Shown here: positions 19,238-28,126 of the stretch, piece by piece | How positions within the stretch are numbered: the first letter of the stretch is position 1 | Layout: each line of letters opens with the position of its first letter | Assembly: GCA_023150915.1 (NCBI GenBank) | Contig: JAKLKA010000010.1 | Span: 21,255-85,254, forward strand | Length of the DNA stretch: 64,000 nucleotides | DNA from: Polyangiaceae bacterium | GTDB taxonomy: Bacteria > Myxococcota_A > Polyangia > Polyangiales > Polyangiaceae | Direction: 5' to 3' | Notes under the pieces: generated by a model | What the model was told of the DNA's origin: nothing | Seen by the model: only the letters and a program-made list of their open reading frames with translations | Database searches by the model: none | Translations under genes and position numbers: made by a program

Positions 19238-20599
19238 TCAGGGGAAGATCTCGCGCTCTTCGTAGACGCGCTGCAGACGTTCGAGCGCCACGCAATAGCA
19301 CGCGGTGCGATAGTCGGTCTGGTGCTGCCGGGTCGCGTGCACCACGCGGCTGTAGGCGTGTTCCATCGCGTCCTTCAGCCGCCGGTCGACCTCGGCCAGG
19401 TCCCACGACTCGCTGCGGCGATTCTGCACCCACTCGTAGTAGCTGACGGTCACGCCACCGCCGTTGGCCAGGACGTCGGGCAAGATCTCGATGCCCTTCT
19501 TCAAGAGCACGGCCTCGCCTTCCGGACTGCAGGGGCCATTCGCGCCCTCGGCGATCAGCTTCACGTTCAACGCCTCGGCCTCGGCGGGCCCGATCTGGTT
19601 CTCGAGGGCGGCCGGCACGAAGATGTCCCCTTGGAGCGAGAAGAACTCTTCGCGCGTGATGGCCTTGCCGTTGGGGTAACCGGCAATGCTGCCCTTCTCC
19701 TCGACGTACTTCTGCAGCCGGTGGGCGTTGAACCCCTCGGGGTTGTAGAGATAGCCCGTGTGATCGCCCACCGCGGCCAGCGACACACCCAGGTGGCTGA
19801 GCAGCACGGCGGTGTGTGAGCCCACGTTGCCAAAGCCCTGCACCAACAGCTTCTTGCCCTCGAGGTCGAAGTGGTTGCGCTTGGCCCACTCCAAGATGCA
19901 GTACACCAGGCCCTGGCCGGTGGCCTTTTCGCGCCCCACGGTGCCGCCGCTGGCGATGGGCTTGCCGGTGACCACGCCCAGCACGGCCTGCTTCTGCACC
20001 ATGCCGACGGTGTTCATGTAGGTGTCCATGGCCCACGCCATGGTTTGCGCGTTGGTGCCCATGTCGGGCGCGGGGATGTCGTAGTCCGGGCCGATGTTGC
20101 CGCCGAGCGCGTGGAAGAAGCGGCGCGTGATGCGCTGCAGCTCGTTGCGGCTCACGGTGCGCGGGTTGAACTTGATGCCGCCCTTGCCACCGCCGAACGG
20201 CAGGCCCATGAGCGAGCACTTCCAGGTCATGAGCGCGGCGAGCGCCTTGAAGTCGTCGAGGCTGGCGCTCTCGTGGAAGCGCATGCCGCCCTTGTACGGG
20301 CCCAGGATGTTCGAGTGCTGGATGCGATAGCCCTTGAAGAGACGCACCTGCCCACTGTCCATCTTCACCGGGAAGTGGCAGATGATCTCGTTCTTCGGTT
20401 GGCTCAGGATCTGGTGGATGTAATCGGGCAGCTGGATGAGCTTCGCGGCCTTGTCGAGGTAGCGCTGGACGACGTGGAAGAACTCGTAGCGGGGCTGCCC
20501 CGGGGGCAGGTTGGTGGGCGACGAGACGGCCTCTTCGTCGTGGCGACGGGACGAGGGAGCGGGTTCGTTGATGGCGGGGCGTGACGGGGTAGCGCTCAT
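19238..20599 (-). CDS. gdhA: Glutamate dehydrogenase
   Basis: The 453-residue protein matches hexameric Glu/Leu/Phe/Val dehydrogenases. It has the substrate-binding segment GPYKGGMRFH (Lys103), the signature LPFGGGKGGI with catalytic Lys139, and the Rossmann motif GFGNVG at 255-260. It interconverts glutamate and 2-oxoglutarate plus ammonium. Cofactor preference is not assigned. ATG 20599 is where family similarity and the leader begin. The 86 bp upstream contain a TTGACG (minus strand, 20655-20650) that could be a -35 element, but I see no good -10. Confidence 0.93.
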   Translation of the reverse strand: MSATPSRPAINEPAPSSRRHDEEAVSSPTNLPPGQPRYEFFHVVQRYLDKAAKLIQLPDYIHQILSQPKNEIICHFPVKMDSGQVRLFKGYRIQHSNILGPYKGGMRFHESASLDDFKALAALMTWKCSLMGLPFGGGKGGIKFNPRTVSRNELQRITRRFFHALGGNIGPDYDIPAPDMGTNAQTMAWAMDTYMNTVGMVQKQAVLGVVTGKPIASGGTVGREKATGQGLVYCILEWAKRNHFDLEGKKLLVQGFGNVGSHTAVLLSHLGVSLAAVGDHTGYLYNPEGFNAHRLQKYVEEKGSIAGYPNGKAITREEFFSLQGDIFVPAALENQIGPAEAEALNVKLIAEGANGPCSPEGEAVLLKKGIEILPDVLANGGGVTVSYYEWVQNRRSESWDLAEVDRRLKDAMEHAYSRVVHATRQHQTDYRTACYCVALERLQRVYEEREIFP

Positions 20600-20685
20600 G
20601 GCAAACGCGATCTTCTCGCATGCGCCCAAATCGCGGTCAGCCCATTTTTCGTCAACGCATCGCGTTAGCGTGTCGTCCGTCAGGC

Positions 20686-21501
20686 TCAGCGGAAGGCGGT
20701 GTAGAGGTAGACGATCGGGCTGACGATCAGCAGGGCGTCGACGCGGTCGAGCAACCCGCCGTGCCCCGGCACGATCCACCCGCTGTCTTTGATGCCCGTC
20801 GAGCGCTTCAGCAGCGATTCGACCAGGTCGCCCATCTGCCCCAGGGCGCCGGCAAAGATTGCGAGCGGCACGGCGTGCGTGATCGGGATGCTGGGCAAGT
20901 ACCACAGGCTCGCGACCACCGCTCCGAGCGTGGCGCCGGCCAGCGAGCCGTAGAACCCTTCGCGGGTCTTCTTGGGGCTGACCTTCTCGTACAGCTTGTG
21001 CTTGCCGAGGAAGCGCCCCGCGAAGTAGCCGCCGGTGTCCGCCAACCAGGCAAACGTCAGCGTCATCACCACCCAGCGCGGGCCGTCGGCGCCCATGTCG
21101 CGACGCAGGAGCGCGATGGTGCAGAACAGCGCCCCGACGTAGAACGGCGCGGCCACGTTGGCCATGATCCGAAGGCCCGCCGTCTCGATCTGGCCCAGCC
21201 GCCAGAGCGGCAGCAACACCCCCACGATGGGCACGGCGCAGAAGACCGCGAGCAGCACCCGGGCGTCTCGGGTGGCGAGGTACACCGCCAGGCTCACCGC
21301 GAGGGTGAGCCCGACACCGATGCCCTGCGCCACGCGATCGCCCGGATGCGTCATGGCGAAGAGCTCGCTGGCACCCACCGCCGTGGCTGCGGCGACCAGC
21401 GCATAGAAACCCCAGGCCGGGCCCACGAAGAGCAGCGCCAAGAGGAGCGGCACGAACACGACGGCCGTGAGCACGCGCACGGTGAGGTTGCTCTTCGCCA
21501 A
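20686..21501 (-). CDS. cdsA: Phosphatidate cytidylyltransferase (CDP-diglyceride synthase)
   Basis: The 271-residue integral membrane protein has about eight hydrophobic segments. The CDS signature is intact near the C-terminus: SLLKRSTGIKDSGW followed by PGHGGLLDRVD. It makes CDP-diacylglycerol from phosphatidate and CTP for phospholipid synthesis. The usual neighbours (uppS, dxr, rseP) are absent, so this copy stands outside the classical cluster. It is divergent from the archease gene across 129 bp. Confidence 0.93.
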   Translation of the reverse strand: MAKSNLTVRVLTAVVFVPLLLALLFVGPAWGFYALVAAATAVGASELFAMTHPGDRVAQGIGVGLTLAVSLAVYLATRDARVLLAVFCAVPIVGVLLPLWRLGQIETAGLRIMANVAAPFYVGALFCTIALLRRDMGADGPRWVVMTLTFAWLADTGGYFAGRFLGKHKLYEKVSPKKTREGFYGSLAGATLGAVVASLWYLPSIPITHAVPLAIFAGALGQMGDLVESLLKRSTGIKDSGWIVPGHGGLLDRVDALLIVSPIVYLYTAFR

Positions 21502-21630
21502 GCGGGGGGCTGGTTAGAGCATTTGGCGCCGCGCGGGAACCATCGGCGGAACGATCCGCGACTTTGTCGGCGGAAAGCCGCCGCCCCGGGGTTGGCGCGC
21601 GCGGCCGCCCCCGGGCAAGCTACCCGCGCC

Positions 21631-22065
21631 GTGCGATTGCGCCGCCCCGTACCCTACGAAGAGCTGGACCACACCGCCGACGCGGGGGTGATCGTCCACG
21701 GGCGCTGCAAGGAAGAAGCGCTCGCCCGACTGGTGCTCGCCTACGCGGATCTGGTGACGGGTGGCGCCCCGGTGGCCACGGGCGCCGACCGGGTGGTCGA
21801 GGTCGCTCCAGGTGATCTCGCGGCGGTGGCGGTCGACGTGTTGCGCGAGCTCCTCTTCCGTCTCGAGACCGAGCGCTGGGTCCCCGAGAGCTGCGAGGTC
21901 GTCCACTTCGACCCACAGCGCGGCGCTCGGCTCGTGATCGGCTCCGCGCCCTACGACCCCGTCGCCCACGCAGACGGTCTGGTGCTCAAAGCGGTGACGC
22001 TGCACGCGGCGCGTTTCGAGCCCGAAGGCAGCGGTTGGGTTGCTGCGATAGTGTTCGACGTATGA
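21631..22065 (+). CDS. Archease, RtcB RNA ligase cofactor
   Basis: The 144-residue protein starts at GTG 21631. Archease traits are visible: YEELDHTADAGVIVHG at the N-terminus, an acidic LDHTAD metal site, and the conserved C-terminal LKAVTLHAARF. Archease speeds RtcB turnover by assisting guanylylation. Its stop overlaps the ATG of rtcB (ATGA), so the two are translationally coupled. Confidence 0.88.
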   Translation: MRLRRPVPYEELDHTADAGVIVHGRCKEEALARLVLAYADLVTGGAPVATGADRVVEVAPGDLAAVAVDVLRELLFRLETERWVPESCEVVHFDPQRGARLVIGSAPYDPVAHADGLVLKAVTLHAARFEPEGSGWVAAIVFDV

Positions 22066-23516
22066 CCCTCGCACTGCGCAAGCTGAGCCGATTCGTCTGG
22101 GAGATCCCCCGCGAGGGCAAGATGCGCGTCGCCGGCCGGCTGTACGTCAGCGAGAGCCAGCTCGCCGCGCTCCGCGCCGACCAGGCGCTCGAGCAGGTGG
22201 TCAATGTGGCCCACCTGCCGGGGATCGTCGGCGCTTCGCTGGCCATGCCGGACATTCACTGGGGATATGGCTTCCCGATCGGTGGTGTGGCCGCGGTGGA
22301 CGCGGAGAGCGGCGCGGTGAGCCCGGGCGGGGTCGGCTACGACATCAACTGCGGTTGCCGCGTGATCACCACCCAGCTGCACGTGGACGACCTACGGAAC
22401 CATCTTCACGCCATCGTCGCGAAGCTGTTCGCCGCCATCCCCACTGGCATGGGCGCCGGCCGGGCCATCCCCAGGCTCTCGCCACGCGAGCTGGGCGAGC
22501 TCATGACTCGAGGCGCCGACTGGGCCGTGGCCCGGGGCTATGGTGCCGGCCCCGACGACGCCGCGCACTGCGAGGAAAGTGGCCGCCTGCCGGGCGCAGA
22601 GCCGGATTGGGTCAGCCAGCGCGCCCTCGAGCGGGGCGCCGATCAAGTAGGGACGCTGGGCAGCGGCAACCATTTCCTCGAAGTCCAGCAGGTGACGGAG
22701 ATCTACGACCCGGAGGCGGCCGCCGCCTTCGGCCTGCGCACCGGCGAGATCACGCTGATGATCCACTCGGGCTCGCGCGGGCTGGGCCATCAGGTGTGCG
22801 ACGAGACGCTGCACGAGCTGTCGCGCGTCTACGCCCGGTTCGGTGCGGACTACGCCGCGCTGCCCGACCGGCAGCTCGCGTGCGCCCCCATCGGCTCGGA
22901 GCTCGGCCAGCGCTATCTGGGCGCGATGCAGGCGGCAGCCAGCTTCGCGTGGGCCAACCGGCAAGTGATGACGGGGCTCGCGGTGCGCGCCGTCGCCGAA
23001 GCGCTGGGCCTGCCCGAGACCGAGCTCGGAGCGCGCGTCCTTTACGACGTGTGCCACAACATCGCCAAGTTCGAAGAGCACGTGGTCGATGGCCAGTTGC
23101 GGCGGGTGCTGGTGCACCGCAAGGGCGCGACCCGTGCGTTCGGACCGGGGGACCCCCGGGTGCCCGAAGCATATCGCGACGTCGGCCAACCCGTGCTCAT
23201 CCCCGGCGACATGGGTCGGTACTCGTTCGTGCTGGCGGGCAGCACCGGCGCCATGACCGAGACCTTCGGCTCGAGCTGTCACGGAGCCGGCCGCTTGCTC
23301 TCGCGCACGGCGGCTTTGAAACGCGCCCGCGGTCGCCACATCGAGCGCGAGCTCGCCGCGCGCGGCATCGAGGTGCTGGCCAAGGGCCCGCGCACGCTGG
23401 GCGAAGAGATGAGCGAGGCCTACAAAGACGTCGAAGACGTGGTCGACGTGATCGCTGGCGCGGGCATTTCGCGCAAGGTGGCGAAGCTGGTGCCGCTGGG
23501 GGTGATCAAGGGGTGA
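22062..23516 (+). CDS. rtcB: RtcB-family tRNA-splicing/RNA-repair ligase
   Basis: The 484-residue protein carries the manganese-binding GYDINCGC motif (Asp94, Cys97), GSGNHFLEV, HSGSRGLGH and SSCHGAGR, whose His407 is the expected guanylylated residue. RtcB joins 2',3'-cyclic phosphate or 3'-phosphate ends to 5'-hydroxyl ends using GTP. The archease partner is immediately upstream. No RtcA cyclase or sigma54 RtcR regulator is adjacent, unlike the enterobacterial rtc operon. Confidence 0.95.
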   Translation: MTLALRKLSRFVWEIPREGKMRVAGRLYVSESQLAALRADQALEQVVNVAHLPGIVGASLAMPDIHWGYGFPIGGVAAVDAESGAVSPGGVGYDINCGCRVITTQLHVDDLRNHLHAIVAKLFAAIPTGMGAGRAIPRLSPRELGELMTRGADWAVARGYGAGPDDAAHCEESGRLPGAEPDWVSQRALERGADQVGTLGSGNHFLEVQQVTEIYDPEAAAAFGLRTGEITLMIHSGSRGLGHQVCDETLHELSRVYARFGADYAALPDRQLACAPIGSELGQRYLGAMQAAASFAWANRQVMTGLAVRAVAEALGLPETELGARVLYDVCHNIAKFEEHVVDGQLRRVLVHRKGATRAFGPGDPRVPEAYRDVGQPVLIPGDMGRYSFVLAGSTGAMTETFGSSCHGAGRLLSRTAALKRARGRHIERELAARGIEVLAKGPRTLGEEMSEAYKDVEDVVDVIAGAGISRKVAKLVPLGVIKG

Positions 23517-23565
23517 GACGGCGGACGTCGCCCCGGCCCGTGGAGCTTTCGGCTAAGGTCGGCGC

Positions 23566-24270
23566 ATGAACGCCGGAGAACACCACCGGGACGCGCTCGG
23601 CTCTCGACGGCACGCCCGAGGCCTGGGTCTCGGAGCGCTCGCGCTCTCGTGCTGGGCCGCGTGCGGCACCTCCGCGCCCCTGCCGGACAGCCCCGCGAGC
23701 ACCCCCTCCGCGCCCACGACCGGGCCGTCCCCCGCGCCGTCGGATGCTGCAGCTCCGCCGAGTGAGGCAGCTGCCGACGCACCGCCCGAGGCAGCACCGT
23801 CTGCCAGCGCAGCTCTGATGGGCCCGGCCCCCGCGCCCGACGCTGGCTCGAGCTGCGCCTCGGGCGAAATGTGCAAGAAGGTCGGTCAGTGTCTCGACCT
23901 GCCGAACGGCAAGTGCGGCGTCGACGCCGAGTCCTGCCAGGCCTCGAACGTCTGCAAGCTACTCGGCAGCTGCGTGCCCACACCCGATCGGCGCCGCTGC
24001 GTGGCGACCAAGGAGTCGTGCCTGGCCGCGCCAGCGTGCAAAGAGGACGGCGAGTGCGAGCTGGACGACGAGATGTCCTGTGTTGCCACCCCCGAGCTGT
24101 GTCGCAAGGGCGAGGTGTGCACGCACAGCGGCCGGTGCGGATACAGCGCTCAGCTCAAGTCGTGCATCGCGCGCTCGCAGCAAGATTGCCGACGATCCAA
24201 GCAATGCAAGGAGTCGGGCCTCTGCAAGATGGATCCGCAGATCAGGCACTGCTTGCCGGGGCTGCCGTAG
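23566..24270 (+). CDS. Small cysteine-rich lipoprotein
   Basis: The 234-residue protein has a signal peptide with lipobox WAAC, a Pro/Ala/Ser-rich spacer (residues about 35-95), and then about 20 cysteines in short degenerate repeats of the form C..x..C..xGxC (for example SGEMCKKVGQC, KESCLAAPACKEDGEC). It is probably a disulfide-stabilised surface protein. I do not recognise a named family. It lies 49 bp after rtcB but is functionally unrelated on its face. Confidence 0.75.
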   Translation: MNAGEHHRDALGSRRHARGLGLGALALSCWAACGTSAPLPDSPASTPSAPTTGPSPAPSDAAAPPSEAAADAPPEAAPSASAALMGPAPAPDAGSSCASGEMCKKVGQCLDLPNGKCGVDAESCQASNVCKLLGSCVPTPDRRRCVATKESCLAAPACKEDGECELDDEMSCVATPELCRKGEVCTHSGRCGYSAQLKSCIARSQQDCRRSKQCKESGLCKMDPQIRHCLPGLP

Positions 24271-24335
24271 CGGACGTGCACGGCTGCGGGCGCCGGCGTG
24301 GCCCCCGCTCGGCGTGATGTACGGCGCTGGTGCGG

Positions 24336-25181
24336 TCAGCGCGCCGCTTCGCTCGGCTCGGTCAACAGGAACCACAGCGCGCCGCCCAGCGCGAGCGCCG
24401 ACACGCCGAACGCGACGTCTGCCGCGCGGTAGCGGTTGTTCATGGACGTGGTCTCGCCGGGATCGCAGCGCGGGGCGCAGCGGGACTCGAGATCGCGCTG
24501 CGCGCGCAGGCCCATCCAAGCGAAGTACCCACCGGTCAAGGCAGCCGCGCCGCTGGCGCCGAGCAGCGTGTAGGCGCTGGAGCGATCGCGCGTTCGTGGC
24601 CGCGACTCGGTGGTTCTCGCCCGGGGACCCGGCCGCGGCTCGGAGCGGACGGGCGCCCGCGAGGTCGCCGGCGCCGCGAAACGCAGGCTCACGAGCTGCG
24701 TGGCACCCGCGGCGACCGAGACCTGCGCCTTGGCGGCCATGCCCTCGGGAGTGATCGCCGCAACGGTGTGCTCGCCAGGGTCCACCGGGACGGAATGGGC
24801 CGGAACCCTCGTCGCGACCCGCGCGCCGTCCACGAAGATCTCCGCGTCGTGCACCGGCTCGCCCGCGTGCGTCACCGCCTCGAACCGCAGCGCGGGCATG
24901 CTCGCGTCGATCTCGCCCTGCCACGAGCTGCACTCGCTGCGCAGCGGCTCGGGGCATGCCGGCGCCGAGCACTGCGCCGCCGATCGGCGCGCGGCCTGCC
25001 ACGCGCCGGTCTTGCGTTGGCGTTGAGTCGAGGCGTGCGCCGCGATGCACGCGCGCTTGCGCTCGGCCGCGTCGCCGTCTGCGGCCGGCTCGTCACCTGC
25101 CGAAACGGCAGGTCCGAGCCACGTGCCCAGCGTGACGACGGCGCCCGCCGCGAGCCGGATGAAATCGAAAGCGCGCGGCAT
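24336..25181 (-). CDS. PEGA-domain membrane protein
   Basis: The 281-residue protein has an N-terminal signal-like segment (FIRLAAGAVVTLGTWLG), a Cys-containing helical region, and a PEGA-like beta domain at about 110-170 (DAEIFVDGARVATRVPAHSV then DPGEHTV). An Arg/Pro/Thr-rich linker and two C-terminal hydrophobic segments follow. Such proteins are common in myxobacterial genomes next to Ser/Thr kinase genes. The gene is divergent from the FHA/sigma54 activator. A palindrome lies 45 bp upstream of its ATG. Confidence 0.72.
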   Translation of the reverse strand: MPRAFDFIRLAAGAVVTLGTWLGPAVSAGDEPAADGDAAERKRACIAAHASTQRQRKTGAWQAARRSAAQCSAPACPEPLRSECSSWQGEIDASMPALRFEAVTHAGEPVHDAEIFVDGARVATRVPAHSVPVDPGEHTVAAITPEGMAAKAQVSVAAGATQLVSLRFAAPATSRAPVRSEPRPGPRARTTESRPRTRDRSSAYTLLGASGAAALTGGYFAWMGLRAQRDLESRCAPRCDPGETTSMNNRYRAADVAFGVSALALGGALWFLLTEPSEAAR

Positions 25182-25226
25182 TCAGAGGATGATACTCAAT
25201 CGGACGCCAAGTCAGCGCTCGGAGGA

Positions 25227-25245
25227 TTGTGCGATTTTCGCACAA
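25227..25245. promoter_or_regulatory. Palindrome TTGTGCGA-N3-TCGCACAA, candidate operator (copy A)
   Basis: TTGTGCGATTTTCGCACAA has 8-bp perfect arms and lies in the divergent intergenic region, 45 bp upstream of the PEGA gene start and 75 bp upstream of the GTG of the activator gene. A near copy occurs at 35314-35334, also 48 bp upstream of a minus-strand start. The base following both copies on the plus strand is CGGC. A transcription-factor operator is an inference. Confidence 0.5.
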
Positions 25246-25320
25246 CGGCCCCGATCACGTTCCGCGCAGATCCTTCGAGCGCAAAACTCGCCAAACCGCG
25301 CTAGCATCGGTGGAAGTGTC

Positions 25321-26637
25321 GTGAGGGGACTCGACTCGCAGACCACTCGCCGGACGGCTCGGGACGAGCCTGAGGGGTCGGTGCGCGTCAGCGCCTACTG
25401 GGACGGAGGCTACGTCTCCGCCGTCTGGGCGGGTGATTCGGCGTTGGTCGTGGGCCGCTCACCGGACTGCGGGGTCCGCATTCCTCATCCCTCGGTCTCG
25501 CGCCAGCACGCGCGGCTGACGGCGGGGCCGCCCTTGACCATCGAAGATCTCGGGAGCGCCAACGGCACTCGGGTCGCGGGTCACGCGGTCGAGCAGGGCG
25601 CGCGCGCCGAGCTTTTGGCAGGCGCGCTGGTCGAGGTTGGGGATGCGCTCCTGGTGCTCCGCGCGACGGCGGACGAGGTGATCGCCGGGACGCCGCCCGA
25701 GGCGGACATGCGACAGGTCCGCGAGCTGGTGAGACGCGTGGCTTCGGGGAACATCCCAGTCACGCTGGTCGGCGAGACCGGCGTCGGCAAGGAGCTCTTG
25801 GCCGAGAGCGTGCACCAGCAATCGCCGCGCGCGAGGGCGCCGTTCCTGCGCATCAACTGCGCGGCCCTGCCCGAACAGCTGCTCGAGAGCGAGCTGTTCG
25901 GCTACGAGCGCGGAGCATTCACCGGCGCTATCCAGCCCAAGCCGGGCCTGCTCGAGGCGGCGCACGGCGGCACCGTGTTCCTGGACGAGGCGGGCGAGCT
26001 GCCGCGGAGCATCCAAGCCAAGCTGCTTCGCGCCCTGGAGTGCAAGGAGATTTTTCGCGTCGGCTCGCTGCGCCCGCGCTCGTTCGACGTGCGTTTCGTG
26101 GCAGCGACCAACCGCGACCTGAGCGCGATGGTGGCAGCCGGCGAGTTCCGCGCCGACCTCTTCCATCGCCTGTGCGGCGTCGTGGTGCACGTCCCGCCGC
26201 TGCGCGCGCGTCGCGACGAGCTCGAGCCGCTCGCCGAGCGCTTCATCCGCGAAGTGGCCGCCCAGCTCGATCGCCCCGTGCCGCGCCCGAGCCGCGCGTT
26301 CATCCAGGCCCTCGAGCGCTACGCCTGGCCTGGCAACGTGCGCGAGCTCAAGCACACCATGGAGTGCGCAGTGCTCCTGGCCACGGGCATGACGCTGGAG
26401 CCGGCGCACCTGCCTCGCGCCATCGTCGCTGCCCCCGCGGCGCCGCCACGCACCGACGGCCATCTGCGCGGCGAGCTGGAAGAGCTGGAGAGGCGTCGCA
26501 TCCTCGACGCGCTCGAGCGTTGCGGCGGCAACCAGACGCGTGCGTCCAAGGTCCTGGGCATCCCGCGGCGCACGCTGATCGATCGCCTCGAGGCTTACGG
26601 GGTCCCCCGGCCGCGGAAGGGGCGCGCGCGCGGATGA
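25321..26637 (+). CDS. FHA-domain sigma54-dependent transcriptional activator
   Basis: The 438-residue protein starts at GTG 25321. An FHA domain (VVGRSPDC at 43-50, SVSRQHARL, GSANGT at 78-83) reads phosphothreonine. An AAA+ sigma54-activation domain has Walker A GETGVGKE 151-158, GAFTGA 198-203 and Walker B VFLDEAGE 219-226. A Fis-type helix-turn-helix lies at the end (NQTRASKVLGIPRRTLIDRL). The gene overlaps the following kinase gene, so the kinase is the likely partner that phosphorylates or recruits it. Confidence 0.93.
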   Translation: MRGLDSQTTRRTARDEPEGSVRVSAYWDGGYVSAVWAGDSALVVGRSPDCGVRIPHPSVSRQHARLTAGPPLTIEDLGSANGTRVAGHAVEQGARAELLAGALVEVGDALLVLRATADEVIAGTPPEADMRQVRELVRRVASGNIPVTLVGETGVGKELLAESVHQQSPRARAPFLRINCAALPEQLLESELFGYERGAFTGAIQPKPGLLEAAHGGTVFLDEAGELPRSIQAKLLRALECKEIFRVGSLRPRSFDVRFVAATNRDLSAMVAAGEFRADLFHRLCGVVVHVPPLRARRDELEPLAERFIREVAAQLDRPVPRPSRAFIQALERYAWPGNVRELKHTMECAVLLATGMTLEPAHLPRAIVAAPAAPPRTDGHLRGELEELERRRILDALERCGGNQTRASKVLGIPRRTLIDRLEAYGVPRPRKGRARG

Positions 26638-28106
26638 GCGCCTCCAGCTTGCGCCTGCTCGCGGGCGGTCGCTATGTCCTCGGCCCCGCCATCGGGTCGG
26701 GCGGGATGTGCCGCGTGCACCTGGCACGCCAGATCGGCCCGCTCGGGCACTCGCGCGTGGTCGCCATCAAGCGCCTGCGCCCCGAGCTCGCTCGCGATCC
26801 CGAGCACGTGGCCATGCTGATGGACGAGGCCCGCCTGACCGCCCGCGTACAGCACGCCAGCGTGGTGCCAATGGTCGACCTCGTCGCCGACGGCGACGAG
26901 CTGTTTCTGGTGCTCGAATACGTGCCGGGCTCGCCGCTCTCTTACCTGGCCTCGGCGGCGCGCCAAGCGAAGCTCCCTCTCCCCACACCGGTCGTCGTGG
27001 CCATCGGTGCGGACCTGCTCGAGGGGCTGCAGGCCATTCACGACGCGACGGACGACGCAGGCAGACCCCTGGCCATCGTGCATCGCGACGTGTCACCGCA
27101 GAACGTGATCGTCGGGCTCGACGGCGTCGCCCGCATCCACGATCTGGGCGTGGCCAAGGCCAACCATCGCGCGCAGACCACCCGCGGCGGTGAGCTGAAG
27201 GGCAAGCTCGCCTACATGGCGCCCGAGCAGCTCGAGCTGCGCCCGACCGACCGGCGCTCGGACGTGTACTCGGCGGCGGTCGTGCTCTGGGAGCTGTGCT
27301 CGGGGCGCCGCTTGCACCCCCAAGAATCCGCGGGCGAGCTCTTGGATGCCGTCGAGCGCGGCCCAGAGTCGCTGTCGTCGCTACGCGACGAGGCCCGCGA
27401 GCTCGACGAGCCGACCCGCGCGGTCGAACGCGAGCTTCGCCGAGCGCTCACCTTCGACGCCGGGGGCCGGCCCGAGAGCGCGCTTTCGCTCAGCCGCGCC
27501 CTTCAGAGCGCTTGCCCCGCGGCCCCGCGCTTCGAGGTGCGCGAGTGGATCGAACGGCTTGCGCACGGTGTGATCGACGAGCGCGCATCGCTGGTGCGCG
27601 GTCTGGAGCAAGGCCGCACTCCCAGCGCCTCGCCCTCGCTGCCCAGCGCCGAGCCCGAGACGGTGCGCAGCGACCGCGAATCCAACCCGGACTCGCAGAC
27701 CGGAGTCACCGCGGCGGTGTCGCGCACCCTGCGCCGCCCCGCTCCCAGCGTGCTGGCCGCCATCGCCATCCTGGCCCTCGGAGCCACCGCCGGCGCGCTC
27801 TTCAGCGGCGGCACCCGTTCCGCGCCCACCACACCTGCCGCGCGCGCGCCCGAGCCGACCGCCGTGACGCAAGCGCCAGCGCCCGAGCCGCGCCCGCTCG
27901 CAACCCCGTCGCCGAGCCCCGCACCCGCTCTGGTCGGAAGTGTCCCCGCGCCGGCGACCGGCGCCAAGCCGACGACGCAAGCGCCCACGCGCAAGCCGGC
28001 GCCGCAGGCGCCCGCACGCAAGCCGGCGCCCGCGGCGAGCGCCTGCGACCCGCCCTATCGCATCGATGCGGCGGGGGTGCGGGTGTACAAAGAAGAGTGC
28101 TTGTAG
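26634..28106 (+). CDS. Hanks-type Ser/Thr protein kinase, membrane-anchored
   Basis: The 490-residue protein starts at the ATGA overlap. The kinase domain has IGSGGMCRVHLA, VVAIK (Lys46), HRDVSPQN 150-157, DLG 170-172 and APEQ 196-199. After residue 300 it is low complexity. A single hydrophobic span lies near 370-392, then a long Pro/Ala/Thr stretch ends with CDPPYRIDAAGVRVYKEECL, a short C-terminal motif often found after such linkers. A cytoplasmic kinase with an extracytoplasmic Pro-rich tail is predicted. Confidence 0.92.
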   Translation: MSASSLRLLAGGRYVLGPAIGSGGMCRVHLARQIGPLGHSRVVAIKRLRPELARDPEHVAMLMDEARLTARVQHASVVPMVDLVADGDELFLVLEYVPGSPLSYLASAARQAKLPLPTPVVVAIGADLLEGLQAIHDATDDAGRPLAIVHRDVSPQNVIVGLDGVARIHDLGVAKANHRAQTTRGGELKGKLAYMAPEQLELRPTDRRSDVYSAAVVLWELCSGRRLHPQESAGELLDAVERGPESLSSLRDEARELDEPTRAVERELRRALTFDAGGRPESALSLSRALQSACPAAPRFEVREWIERLAHGVIDERASLVRGLEQGRTPSASPSLPSAEPETVRSDRESNPDSQTGVTAAVSRTLRRPAPSVLAAIAILALGATAGALFSGGTRSAPTTPAARAPEPTAVTQAPAPEPRPLATPSPSPAPALVGSVPAPATGAKPTTQAPTRKPAPQAPARKPAPAASACDPPYRIDAAGVRVYKEECL

Positions 28107-28126
28107 GGGCGGGGCGAGCTCCGGGC

